Source of the DNA: an uncultured Eubacteriales bacterium
GTDB lineage: Bacteria > Bacillota_A > Clostridia > Oscillospirales > Acutalibacteraceae
Assembly: GCA_934454005.1 (NCBI GenBank)
Contig: CAKSGI010000026.1
Location: forward strand, 1 to 15,857
Reading direction: 5' to 3'
DNA length: 15,857 nucleotides
The stretch's first letter is position 1. Each line of letters begins with the position of its first letter. The notes beneath the pieces were generated by a model. That model was not told the DNA's origin, did not search any database, and saw only the letters and a program-made list of their open reading frames with translations. Shown one piece after another: positions 7,143-13,843 of the stretch. A program made the translations under genes and the position numbers.

Positions 7143-8072
7143 TTACTTCTTTAGAGAAATTACTTCCTCTGCAGCATTTACTATATCTTCAGCACGCATA
7201 TTATAAAACTCTTTTAAAAATGGTAGCTTTCCAACCTGCCCAAATTGATCCTTTATGCCAATAGCCCTTAATGGTACAGGAAATTCTTCCATTAAAACCT
7301 CACATACTGCAGATTTTAGTCCACCGATAATATTGTGATTTTCTACAGTTAAAACTGCTCCTGTTTTTTTAGCAGACTCGATTATTGCATCTACATCTAT
7401 AGGTTTAATAGTGTGTATATTAATAATGTCCGCATTTATTCCACGACTTTTTAAAATTTCATTTGCTTGCATTGTTTCCTGAGTCATTATTCCCGAACAG
7501 AAAATAGAAACATCCCTTCCGTCTTGTAATTTAGAAGCCTTAAATAAATCAAAATCACAATCATTGCCAAACACATTTGAAATTTCTTTTCTAAACATTC
7601 TAATATAAACAGCGCCATCATAATCAACTATCTGGGGTAATGCTTTTTTTAACTGAATATTATCAACTGGCTCAAATATTACAATATTTGGAATACTCCT
7701 CAAAACTCCAATATCTTCAACACTCATATGTGTTCCACCGTTAAATTCAGCACTTATTCCTGGGTCTGAACCTATAATCTTAACATTTTGCTTTGCATAT
7801 ACAATCGATATAGCAATTTGGTCACAAATACGTCTACTTGCAAAAGGAGTAAATGTTGTAATAAAGGGAATAAAACCATAACTACTCATTCCTGCCGCAA
7901 CAGATGCCATGTTTTGTTCAGCAATTCCAACCTCAAATGCTCGATCCGGATATTTTTTTCTAAGTCCCGCAATACCATTAGGCTTAGACAAATCAGCATC
8001 TATAACAACAACATTGCTGTTCTCAGACATTATTTTATCTAACTCAGCAGCTAACACTTGACGCATCTCCAT
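7143..8072 (-). CDS. Transketolase, C-terminal subunit
   Basis: A 309-residue protein equal to the second half of a classical transketolase: the pyrimidine-binding domain (residues 1-170), then the C-terminal Rossmann-like domain (about 185-305). FEVGIAEQNMAS contains Glu52, which activates the thiamine diphosphate ring; FTTFTPFASRRICDQI and GTHMSVEDIGVLRSIPN are typical, and HTIKPID and TVENHNIIGGL mark the C-terminal domain. With the N-terminal subunit it transfers two-carbon units between ketoses and aldoses in the non-oxidative pentose phosphate pathway. Its ATG overlaps the stop of the N-terminal subunit by one base (TAATG), with GGAGG 9 bases upstream, which would keep the two subunits in equal amounts. 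The split arrangement is common in Clostridia, Thermotogae and archaea and is not a frameshift. Confidence 0.96.
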   Translation of the reverse strand: MEMRQVLAAELDKIMSENSNVVVIDADLSKPNGIAGLRKKYPDRAFEVGIAEQNMASVAAGMSSYGFIPFITTFTPFASRRICDQIAISIVYAKQNVKIIGSDPGISAEFNGGTHMSVEDIGVLRSIPNIVIFEPVDNIQLKKALPQIVDYDGAVYIRMFRKEISNVFGNDCDFDLFKASKLQDGRDVSIFCSGIMTQETMQANEILKSRGINADIINIHTIKPIDVDAIIESAKKTGAVLTVENHNIIGGLKSAVCEVLMEEFPVPLRAIGIKDQFGQVGKLPFLKEFYNMRAEDIVNAAEEVISLKK

Positions 8073-8887
8073 TATTTAATACCTCCTAACTCAGCTAATC
8101 CTTGTTCCATTTGTTCTTTGCTTATCGGTATACTATGATTTCCAACACCAAGCTTTTCAACAAAAGATATCCCTTTCCCTTTTACAGTGTTTAAAATAAT
8201 CATAGAAGGTTTATCACTTTTCTTTGCTTCAGTTATAGCCTCATCTATTTGATCACAATCATTTCCATCTTTAACAACTATTACATTCCAGCCAAATGAC
8301 CGCCATTTTTCATCCAAAGGATCAATGGAACAAATTTCGTTAACAGGGCCATCCAATTGTAGCTTATTATAATCAGTAAAAGCAATAACATTGTTTAATT
8401 TATGGTGAGCAGCAAACATTGCAGCTTCCCATATTTGACCTTCCTGCGACTCTCCATCGCCTATTATCGTATATATTGTAGCAGCATCTTTTCTTATTTT
8501 AGACGCTTTAGCTATTCCCATTGCACAAGAAAATCCTTGTCCCAAAGATCCTGTTGTCATGTCAATTCCAGGAGTTCTATTCATATCACAGTGACTTGGC
8601 AAATTCGTTCCAGGTTTATTTAGAGTGTTAAGCCAATCTTTATCAAAATAACCTTTATCACACAACATAGCATATACTGCTGGTCCACTATGCCCTTTTG
8701 ATACAATTAGCCTATCTCTTCCCTCCATATTTGGATTCTTAGGATCAATGTTCATATGTTTTTCATATAAAACAACTAACAAATCAACTATTGATAAAGA
8801 TCCTCCTATATGACCCACACCAAGTGTCCCAATAGTTTTAAGTGTAGATTTTCTTATTTCAACACACTTAGATTTTAAATCTGTCAT
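8072..8887 (-). CDS. Transketolase, N-terminal subunit
   Basis: A 271-residue protein matching the thiamine-diphosphate-binding half of transketolase. Visible motifs are GHIGGSLSIVDLL (His26), SKGHSGPA (His66), GSLGQG (114-118) and the diphosphate and metal-binding GDGESQEGQIWEA beginning at Gly143, which ends in the usual Asn-containing segment (FTDYNKLQLDG). I chose the ATG at 8887 because GGAGG stands 6 bases before it; a TTG at 8899 would place that ribosome site inside the gene. It is the middle gene of cdd-tkt-tkt, 35 bases after the cdd stop, with no terminator between. It must pair with the C-terminal subunit to be active. The precise sugar substrates could be those of a catabolic pathway rather than general pentose phosphate metabolism. 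Confidence 0.96.
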   Translation of the reverse strand: MTDLKSKCVEIRKSTLKTIGTLGVGHIGGSLSIVDLLVVLYEKHMNIDPKNPNMEGRDRLIVSKGHSGPAVYAMLCDKGYFDKDWLNTLNKPGTNLPSHCDMNRTPGIDMTTGSLGQGFSCAMGIAKASKIRKDAATIYTIIGDGESQEGQIWEAAMFAAHHKLNNVIAFTDYNKLQLDGPVNEICSIDPLDEKWRSFGWNVIVVKDGNDCDQIDEAITEAKKSDKPSMIILNTVKGKGISFVEKLGVGNHSIPISKEQMEQGLAELGGIK

Positions 8888-8922
8888 AATTACCTCCAAA
8901 AATTTTTAATTATATTCAAATA

Positions 8923-9342
8923 CTACTTTAAATTATCTGGTCCAAAACTTAATGGAAGTAGCTCCTCCAAAGTAAAAATTTTTATATCATCTAAACTTTT
9001 TGCAACTATAACCTTCATATTTTTAGGATCACAAAACTCTCTTAAAAATTGACGGCAAACTCCACACGGCGGTGAATAATCAGAGAAAATATCACTCTGA
9101 GTTTCCGGTCCACCAACTATAGCTATCGCAGAAAATTCAAGATTTCCATCATAAACAGCCTTAAGCAACGCTGTTCGTTCAGCGCATGTTGTAGGTGAAT
9201 ATGAAGCACATTCTATATTACAACCTTGGTATACTCTACCATTTTTAGTTAAAAGCGCCGCCCCAACTTTAAATTTGGAATAAGGAGTATATGATTTTTT
9301 CCTAGCTTCTATAGCTAAAAAGACAAGTTCTTTTTCATCCAA
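8923..9342 (-). CDS. cdd: Cytidine deaminase
   Basis: A 139-residue enzyme of the small tetrameric cytidine deaminase type. It hydrolyses cytidine and deoxycytidine to uridine and deoxyuridine in pyrimidine salvage. Zinc ligands are Cys53, Cys93 and Cys96 (TCAERTA and PPCGVCRQF), and Glu55 is the proton shuttle. Asn42 and Glu44 in GCNIE bind the ribose. Position 45 is Cys where many relatives have Asn (NIEC instead of NIEN), outside the zinc site. YTPYSKFKVGAAL near the N-terminus is the substrate-loop motif. The start is TTG at 9342 with GGAGG 9 bases upstream; the nearby ATG is out of frame. It leads an operon with both transketolase subunits, suggesting use of pentose released from nucleosides, although no phosphorylase is present here. 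Confidence 0.96.
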   Translation of the reverse strand: MDEKELVFLAIEARKKSYTPYSKFKVGAALLTKNGRVYQGCNIECASYSPTTCAERTALLKAVYDGNLEFSAIAIVGGPETQSDIFSDYSPPCGVCRQFLREFCDPKNMKVIVAKSLDDIKIFTLEELLPLSFGPDNLK

Positions 9343-9395
9343 TTTAAAAAACCTCCTAGCTCTTTACTATACATACTTAAAATCATCTAATAGAT

Positions 9396-9424
9396 ATTAT
9401 ACAACAAATAAATAAACTTTGGAA
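9396..9424 (-). promoter_or_regulatory. Candidate promoter of the cdd-transketolase operon
   Basis: On the minus strand, TTCCAA (9424-9419) and a perfect TATAAT (9401-9396) are 17 bases apart. Transcription would begin about 45 bases before the cdd start codon. Confidence 0.6.
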
Positions 9425-9493
9425 TATAAAACATCGCACAAATAAAAATATAAATTAAATGCAAATTTCATAAAATTAAATTCTTTTTTCATC

Positions 9494-9530
9494 AAAAAAG
9501 GAGCTTTTTCTCTAAGGAAAAAGCTCTTTT
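9494..9530 (-). terminator. Intrinsic terminator after the amidase gene
   Basis: Positions 9497-9510 pair with 9517-9530 (14 bp including one G-U pair) around a 6-base loop; the core is GAGCTTTTTC/GAAAAAGCTC. On the minus strand the stem runs into six T. It lies just past the stop of the amidase gene and upstream of the cdd promoter, so it insulates the two operons. Confidence 0.85.
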
Positions 9531-9544
9531 CATAATATTTTAGA

Positions 9545-10282
9545 CTAAATTGTAATATATTTCGAACTTGCATATCCCTCTGTTCCATTATAATTAACCA
9601 CGTACCAATCCTGAAATTGTCCTAGAATCTCTATATTAGTACCACGTGGAATTTGTGTAAGTATTTCTGAATTTATATCCGGCTTACTTCGCAAATTTAA
9701 TGGACCAGAAGAAGTTGTTACTATTCCATAACGAATAATCTGCGGCTCTATAAATGGTATTCCAAAATATTCTGTTAAAGACATTACCATATTCTTTGCA
9801 ATCAAGTTTAAATTGTTTCTAATCCACATCGCATCCTCAGGATTATCATGATATGCTATTTCAACCAAAACAGCAGGTACTCTTGTTTTAGTCAACTCTG
9901 CTAATGACGTAGTAGGTACTGCTCTAACTGCAGATGGATCCGGATATATTTTCTTTAAATTATTTACAAATATATCTGCCGCTCTTTTTCCATTCTCAGA
10001 ATTCGCATAATAATAAACATCACTTCCTCTTAATGTCCCTGATAATTGCGGTGGTGCAGCATTCGAATGTAGCGCCAAATGAAAATCAACATCACTAGCA
10101 TTTGATTCATTTATTGCTTGCGAAAGAGTTTGGCTTGGAGTATTTCTTACATACTCAATCCCACTTGAGTTAAGATAAGGAATCATTTCATCAGCAATGA
10201 GATTCATATAATACTCCTCATTACCACCGTCTACATATGGGTTATATTCTTGAAGTGATGGGCTAAGATATATTTTTGGCAT
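9545..10282 (-). CDS. N-acetylmuramoyl-L-alanine amidase (Amidase_3) with C-terminal SH3 domain
   Basis: A 245-residue protein. Residues 1-175 look like an Amidase_3 zinc peptidoglycan amidase, which cleaves between N-acetylmuramic acid and the stem peptide: a Glu pair at 22-23 (GGNEEYYMN) in the place of the second ligand, His72 in LALHSNAA as the third, and Glu141 in VLVEIAYHDN as the catalytic base. The first canonical ligand, His of a GHGG motif, is absent; the N-terminus instead reads LSPSLQEYN. Residues 183-245 form a bacterial SH3 domain (GPLNLRSKPDINSEIL, then WYVVNYNGTEGYAS) for wall binding. No signal peptide is present. It follows the polysaccharide deacetylase by 36 bases on the same strand, without a terminator between. 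The ribosome site is AAGGGG, rather distant from the ATG. The family call is firm; activity and route out of the cell are uncertain. Confidence 0.88.
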   Translation of the reverse strand: MPKIYLSPSLQEYNPYVDGGNEEYYMNLIADEMIPYLNSSGIEYVRNTPSQTLSQAINESNASDVDFHLALHSNAAPPQLSGTLRGSDVYYYANSENGKRAADIFVNNLKKIYPDPSAVRAVPTTSLAELTKTRVPAVLVEIAYHDNPEDAMWIRNNLNLIAKNMVMSLTEYFGIPFIEPQIIRYGIVTTSSGPLNLRSKPDINSEILTQIPRGTNIEILGQFQDWYVVNYNGTEGYASSKYITI

Positions 10283-10318
10283 TTGTTGCGATCCCCTTTT
10301 TAAATGTATTTTGTTATA

Positions 10319-11185
10319 TCAATTATTAACAATCTTTCTAAAGAATTCTTCACTAGAACTACCTGGAGGTCTTAAAAATCTATGAAGACTATATAACGAA
10401 TCGGTTTTTTTATATATTTTATTTACCTTTTCTTCACAATCAAGACTTGCCTTAAATCCCAATTCTTTTACGAGTTCTTCAGAATAAGCACACTTAGCTC
10501 CAAACGGATAAGTAAACGTATTTGGAACAAAACCTATATTATCTTCCATTTTTTTCTGCATTTTTATTATATCATCTGTAAACCTTTTTTTATATACAGT
10601 TTTATTTTCTCCTCTTTTTTTATTAGAACCCAAACCGGACGATGTACTAGAATGCAAATTATATGAATGATTTTGTATTTCTACACAGCCTGATGATACC
10701 ATTTCTTTCAATTCATCCCAATTGCAGTGAGCATAATTCGGATTTTTATCTTCTATTTCACTGTATTGATCTACGCATTTTCCAATAGGAGATAAAACCA
10801 TTTTACAATTATACTTTTTTACTAAATCAAATGCGTATAAATAGTTGTTATAGTAACCATCATCAAAAGTTAAAATAATTGGTTTTTCTGGTAATATTGT
10901 ATCTTCATAAATATAGTTAATTAAATCCGTCATAAATATTGTCGTATATCCATTATCATTAAGATATTTTAAATCTCTTTCAAACGTTTTTGACGATACT
11001 ATATATTTTCCCTGACATTTTCTATCTTTCAAAATACCATGGTACATTACTATTGGTACTTCTATATAAGACTCCTCGTTATTTTCTTTTTCTCCAAACA
11101 CATTTATTGCCGTAATTATAACAAATATAATTATAGCCATTGTTGAAAATACTGCTCTTTTTGATAACTTTAAACTAACATACAT
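10319..11185 (-). CDS. Membrane-anchored polysaccharide deacetylase (NodB domain)
   Basis: A 288-residue carbohydrate esterase 4 protein that removes acetyl groups from N-acetylated sugars of the wall or a surface polymer. Residues 11-30 form one hydrophobic segment after a positively charged start, so it is a signal anchor or signal peptide and the enzyme acts outside the membrane. The NodB core has YHG (48-50), the catalytic pair Asp108-Asp109 in TFDDGY, metal-binding His173 and His178 in NHSYNLH, and YPFG at 226-229. A near-C-terminal LHRFLRP supplies the last conserved His region. A Ser/Gly/Lys-rich insert follows the metal motif at about 179-200. AAAGGA precedes the ATG by 9 bases. It heads a two-gene unit with the amidase, which points to peptidoglycan as substrate, but this is inference. 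Confidence 0.92.
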   Translation of the reverse strand: MYVSLKLSKRAVFSTMAIIIFVIITAINVFGEKENNEESYIEVPIVMYHGILKDRKCQGKYIVSSKTFERDLKYLNDNGYTTIFMTDLINYIYEDTILPEKPIILTFDDGYYNNYLYAFDLVKKYNCKMVLSPIGKCVDQYSEIEDKNPNYAHCNWDELKEMVSSGCVEIQNHSYNLHSSTSSGLGSNKKRGENKTVYKKRFTDDIIKMQKKMEDNIGFVPNTFTYPFGAKCAYSEELVKELGFKASLDCEEKVNKIYKKTDSLYSLHRFLRPPGSSSEEFFRKIVNN

Positions 11186-11283
11186 AGTATTCAGTCCTTT
11201 ATGGATTCTATTGTAATTATTATTATGGACTAATTTATTTTATGACATATCAAAGTATGTTTTTATAGCGTTTTTCAATTAAC

Positions 11284-11310
11284 AAAAAAGAGCTATTTAA
11301 GCCCCTTTTT
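11284..11310 (-). terminator. Intrinsic terminator after the ECF ATPase gene
   Basis: On the minus strand AAAAAGGGGCT pairs with AGCTCTTTTT around a 5-base loop, with one bulged G and one G-U pair, and the right arm runs straight into T residues. It begins 8 bases after the stop of the ATPase gene. Confidence 0.75.
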
Positions 11311-11317
11311 AATAAAA

Positions 11318-12985
11318 TTATTTTTTAATATTTCTATTACATAACTCTACAACATCCGAATTTGTAATAGCATTTTTAAATTTATGTCTAGACATCTTAT
11401 TTGAATAAGTAGTGTAAAAATTATTATTTGAGAAAAAAGTTCTTGTATCATTTTCTAAAATTATTGATCCATCAAAAAAAAGTGCACATACATCAGCATA
11501 TTTAGCACAAAACTCTAAATCATGTGAAACCATCAAGACGGCTCCTCCACGTTTTACAAAATCCTTTAATAACTTAGCAAAATCAATTTTAAAATTTTCA
11601 TCCATTCCTTTAGTCGGTTCGTCTAGCACAACCACTTTGGGCCTTAATATAAATATTTTTAATAAAGCTAATCTTTGTTTTTCTCCTATACTTATATCAT
11701 AAGGATTTAAACTTAATAAATGATTTAATTTAAATTTTTTCGAAGCTTCGTCTAAATATTCATTTTTTTCTCGTTCATCCTTAAAAATATTGTTTATTGT
11801 ATTTTCTATTTCTTTTCTGACTGTTTCTCTGGAAAACATTGTATCAATATTTTGAGGTAAAAATAGAATATCTCTTTTTTTACTTTTATAATAATTCTTC
11901 AAATTTTGAGAAAATAATTTCACCTTTCCCTTATAAGGTTTATTTATACCACTTATTATATCTATTAATGTAGTTTTACCTTCTCCATTGCCTCCTAATA
12001 TGCAATAAATCTCACCGAATTTAATCGAAAAAGAAGCATCTATTATTATGTCTCTTTTTTTAATATCATATCTAAAATAAACATTTTTCAATTCTATAGC
12101 ATTATCAAAGTTATCTCTAATAAAGTTATTTTCCAGTATTTTATCACATACAATACTTTTATCCTGAAATAATTTATTCAACCATTCTATTCCATCTTTT
12201 ATTGTTAAAGGTGGTTTAAAATCACTATTAACTCTTAAATATACCTTTGCTGAATCTGGTACAAAATTTGTAATATCCTTTTTTAGATTTTTTATATCTT
12301 CTACTATTTCGCTTGGACTTCCCTGTGTTAAAATACTTCCCTTGTCTAAAATTATTACCTTATTTGCAAAGTAAAATATATCATTTATCTTGTGTTCACT
12401 TAATATTATAGTTGTTCCAAACTCTCTATTTATCCTTTTTAAAATGTCAAAAAACGATATAGTAAAAATAGGATCTAATTGCGATGTCGGTTCATCCAAT
12501 ATAAGTACAGACGGATTTAAAATCATAACAGATGCCAAATTTAATATTTGTTTTTCTCCGCCAGATAAGGTATAAGTATTTTTATTAACCCACTTTTGAA
12601 TACCAAAAAAGTTTGATACTTCAGCAACACGCACCTTTATCTTATCGTTAGCTATTCCCAAATTTTCTAATGCAAAAGACAATTCATGAAACACATCATC
12701 AGAAACTATTTGGTTTTCTGGACTCTGAAAAACGTACCCTATTTCAGAAACTTGAGTTCTATCATCTATATTTTCAATAGGAATCCCTCTAAAAAAAACC
12801 TTTCCACTTCTTTTTCCATTAGGTATTAAAGCTGACTTAAAATGTCTTAAAAGTGTAGTTTTTCCACTTCCGGACTCACCACATAAAAGAATAAATTCTC
12901 CATTTTTTATACTAAGATTAATATTATTTAAGATTTTTTTATTTTCAATACAAAAACTTAATCTTTCTATTTTAAAATCCTCCAC
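11318..12985 (-). CDS. ECF transporter double ATPase (fused EcfA/CbiO-like)
   Basis: A 555-residue protein with two ABC ATPase domains in one chain, as in YkoD-type proteins. Domain 1 (1-235): Walker A GESGSGKTT (36-44), Q-loop Gln87, signature LSGGEKQ (140-146), Walker B LILDEP (161-166), switch His198. Domain 2 (about 296-520): Walker A GGNGEGKTT (331-339), Q-loop Gln378, signature ISIGEKQ (431-437, altered from LSGG), Walker B VVLDEP ending at 457, then VSHD. A linker of about 60 residues joins them. It powers uptake of a vitamin or metal by an energy-coupling factor transporter at the inner face of the membrane. The GTG start (12985) has GGAGG 7 bases upstream and overlaps the end of the EcfT gene by 19 bases, so translation is coupled. 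No S component is encoded beside it. Confidence 0.93.
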   Translation of the reverse strand: MEDFKIERLSFCIENKKILNNINLSIKNGEFILLCGESGSGKTTLLRHFKSALIPNGKRSGKVFFRGIPIENIDDRTQVSEIGYVFQSPENQIVSDDVFHELSFALENLGIANDKIKVRVAEVSNFFGIQKWVNKNTYTLSGGEKQILNLASVMILNPSVLILDEPTSQLDPIFTISFFDILKRINREFGTTIILSEHKINDIFYFANKVIILDKGSILTQGSPSEIVEDIKNLKKDITNFVPDSAKVYLRVNSDFKPPLTIKDGIEWLNKLFQDKSIVCDKILENNFIRDNFDNAIELKNVYFRYDIKKRDIIIDASFSIKFGEIYCILGGNGEGKTTLIDIISGINKPYKGKVKLFSQNLKNYYKSKKRDILFLPQNIDTMFSRETVRKEIENTINNIFKDEREKNEYLDEASKKFKLNHLLSLNPYDISIGEKQRLALLKIFILRPKVVVLDEPTKGMDENFKIDFAKLLKDFVKRGGAVLMVSHDLEFCAKYADVCALFFDGSIILENDTRTFFSNNNFYTTYSNKMSRHKFKNAITNSDVVELCNRNIKK

Positions 12986-13782
12986 TTAACATCCTCCAAA
13001 AAGTTTAATATTGTCGGAAAAAAACACAATATCAAATAAAATATATATGTTACTAAATAAAAATTAAAAATGCCATTTTCTTTAATAAAATGTCCCAATA
13101 CAGTGCTTATCCCTAAAAATATCAAGATTATCAATATTATAATATCTCTTACGTTAAATTTACTATCATAAAACCTTGTTCTTTTAGAAAGCCCATAACC
13201 TCTGCATTTCATCGATTCAAACATAATAACAGAATTTTCTAACGACCACATTACAATTGAAATTATAACTCTAGAAAAACTTCTTATTTTATCAACAAAT
13301 CTATTATAATTATTAAAATCTCCCATATATATATTAAACTTCTTTATTTGATTTGCCTGATCCAGCAATCTATATATACAATTAAAACAAATCAAAAACA
13401 TTAGTGATGTTTTTGGCAATGATCCTGAAAATAAACACAAAATATCTTTAAATTTTATTATCCTACCAAAACAATTAAACCACATAATAACTGATATAAA
13501 TACTGCCGACAATCTAAATAGATTTTCAAAATACAATCTATAATCAGTTAAATTTACACCAAAAATCATACTTATAATTCCAATTACAACTACAGTTGGA
13601 ATTATAGTCCAAAACAACCTCCATGTATTCTTTAAACCGTTAATCCTAAAATTATATATAACAGAAGATAACAAAGAAATCATTACAAATCCAGTATCTA
13701 TAACTGACATAGAAATAAAAACAATCAGTATAAAATATAAAAGTTTAACGGATATATGATACTTTAAAAAACTATTAATCAT
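12967..13782 (-). CDS. ECF transporter transmembrane component (EcfT/CbiQ-like)
   Basis: A protein of about 271 residues with four or more hydrophobic membrane segments in the N-terminal and C-terminal parts and an amphipathic central region. That region holds the coupling motif MKCRGYG, a variant of the Ala-Arg-Gly box by which EcfT touches the ATPases. The stretch NSFLKYHISVKLLYF at the N-terminus matches the family's usual opening. It links the S component to the ATPases. The start is uncertain: ATG at 13782 or TTG at 13800. The TTG falls in the T-run of the rpsA terminator, and neither has a clear ribosome site; I prefer the ATG. It lies directly behind the IspH-S1 gene, and the downstream ATPase overlaps it. 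The substrate is unknown because no S component is present. Confidence 0.88.
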   Translation of the reverse strand: MINSFLKYHISVKLLYFILIVFISMSVIDTGFVMISLLSSVIYNFRINGLKNTWRLFWTIIPTVVVIGIISMIFGVNLTDYRLYFENLFRLSAVFISVIMWFNCFGRIIKFKDILCLFSGSLPKTSLMFLICFNCIYRLLDQANQIKKFNIYMGDFNNYNRFVDKIRSFSRVIISIVMWSLENSVIMFESMKCRGYGLSKRTRFYDSKFNVRDIIILIILIFLGISTVLGHFIKENGIFNFYLVTYIFYLILCFFPTILNFLEDVKWRILK

Positions 13783-13798
13783 ATTTTTATACTTTAAC

Positions 13799-13828
13799 AA
13801 AAAAGGAACCGAAAATTCGATTCCTTTT
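13799..13828 (-). terminator. Intrinsic terminator of ispH-rpsA, abutting the EcfT gene
   Basis: Positions 13801-13813 and 13816-13828 form a stem of about 12 bp closed by a small loop. On the minus strand the single non-Watson-Crick position becomes a G-U pair, whereas on the plus strand it is a C-A mismatch, so it is oriented for minus transcripts. It ends in six T. It starts 15 bases after the rpsA stop and ends only about 17 bases before the likely EcfT start codon. Confidence 0.85.
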
Positions 13829-13843
13829 ATCTACTACTTTCTC

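Noticed and set aside
7788..8042. 84-codon plus-strand frame inside the C-terminal transketolase gene
   Set aside because: It is a shadow frame opposite a clearly conserved enzyme, with no ribosome site or family motif; the same applies to 8402-8623, 2396-2710, 4536-4733, 4962-5171, 5867-6100, 9397-9588 and 12390-12575.
7143..8887. Frameshifted or broken transketolase
   Set aside because: The two genes overlap as TAATG, each has its own GGAGG site, and the break falls at the domain boundary used by known two-subunit transketolases.
11221..11255. SigG-like -10 (CATAATA on the minus strand) before the deacetylase gene
   Set aside because: The nearest plausible -35 is about 20 bases away, too far for SigG, and the AT-rich context makes such matches common by chance.
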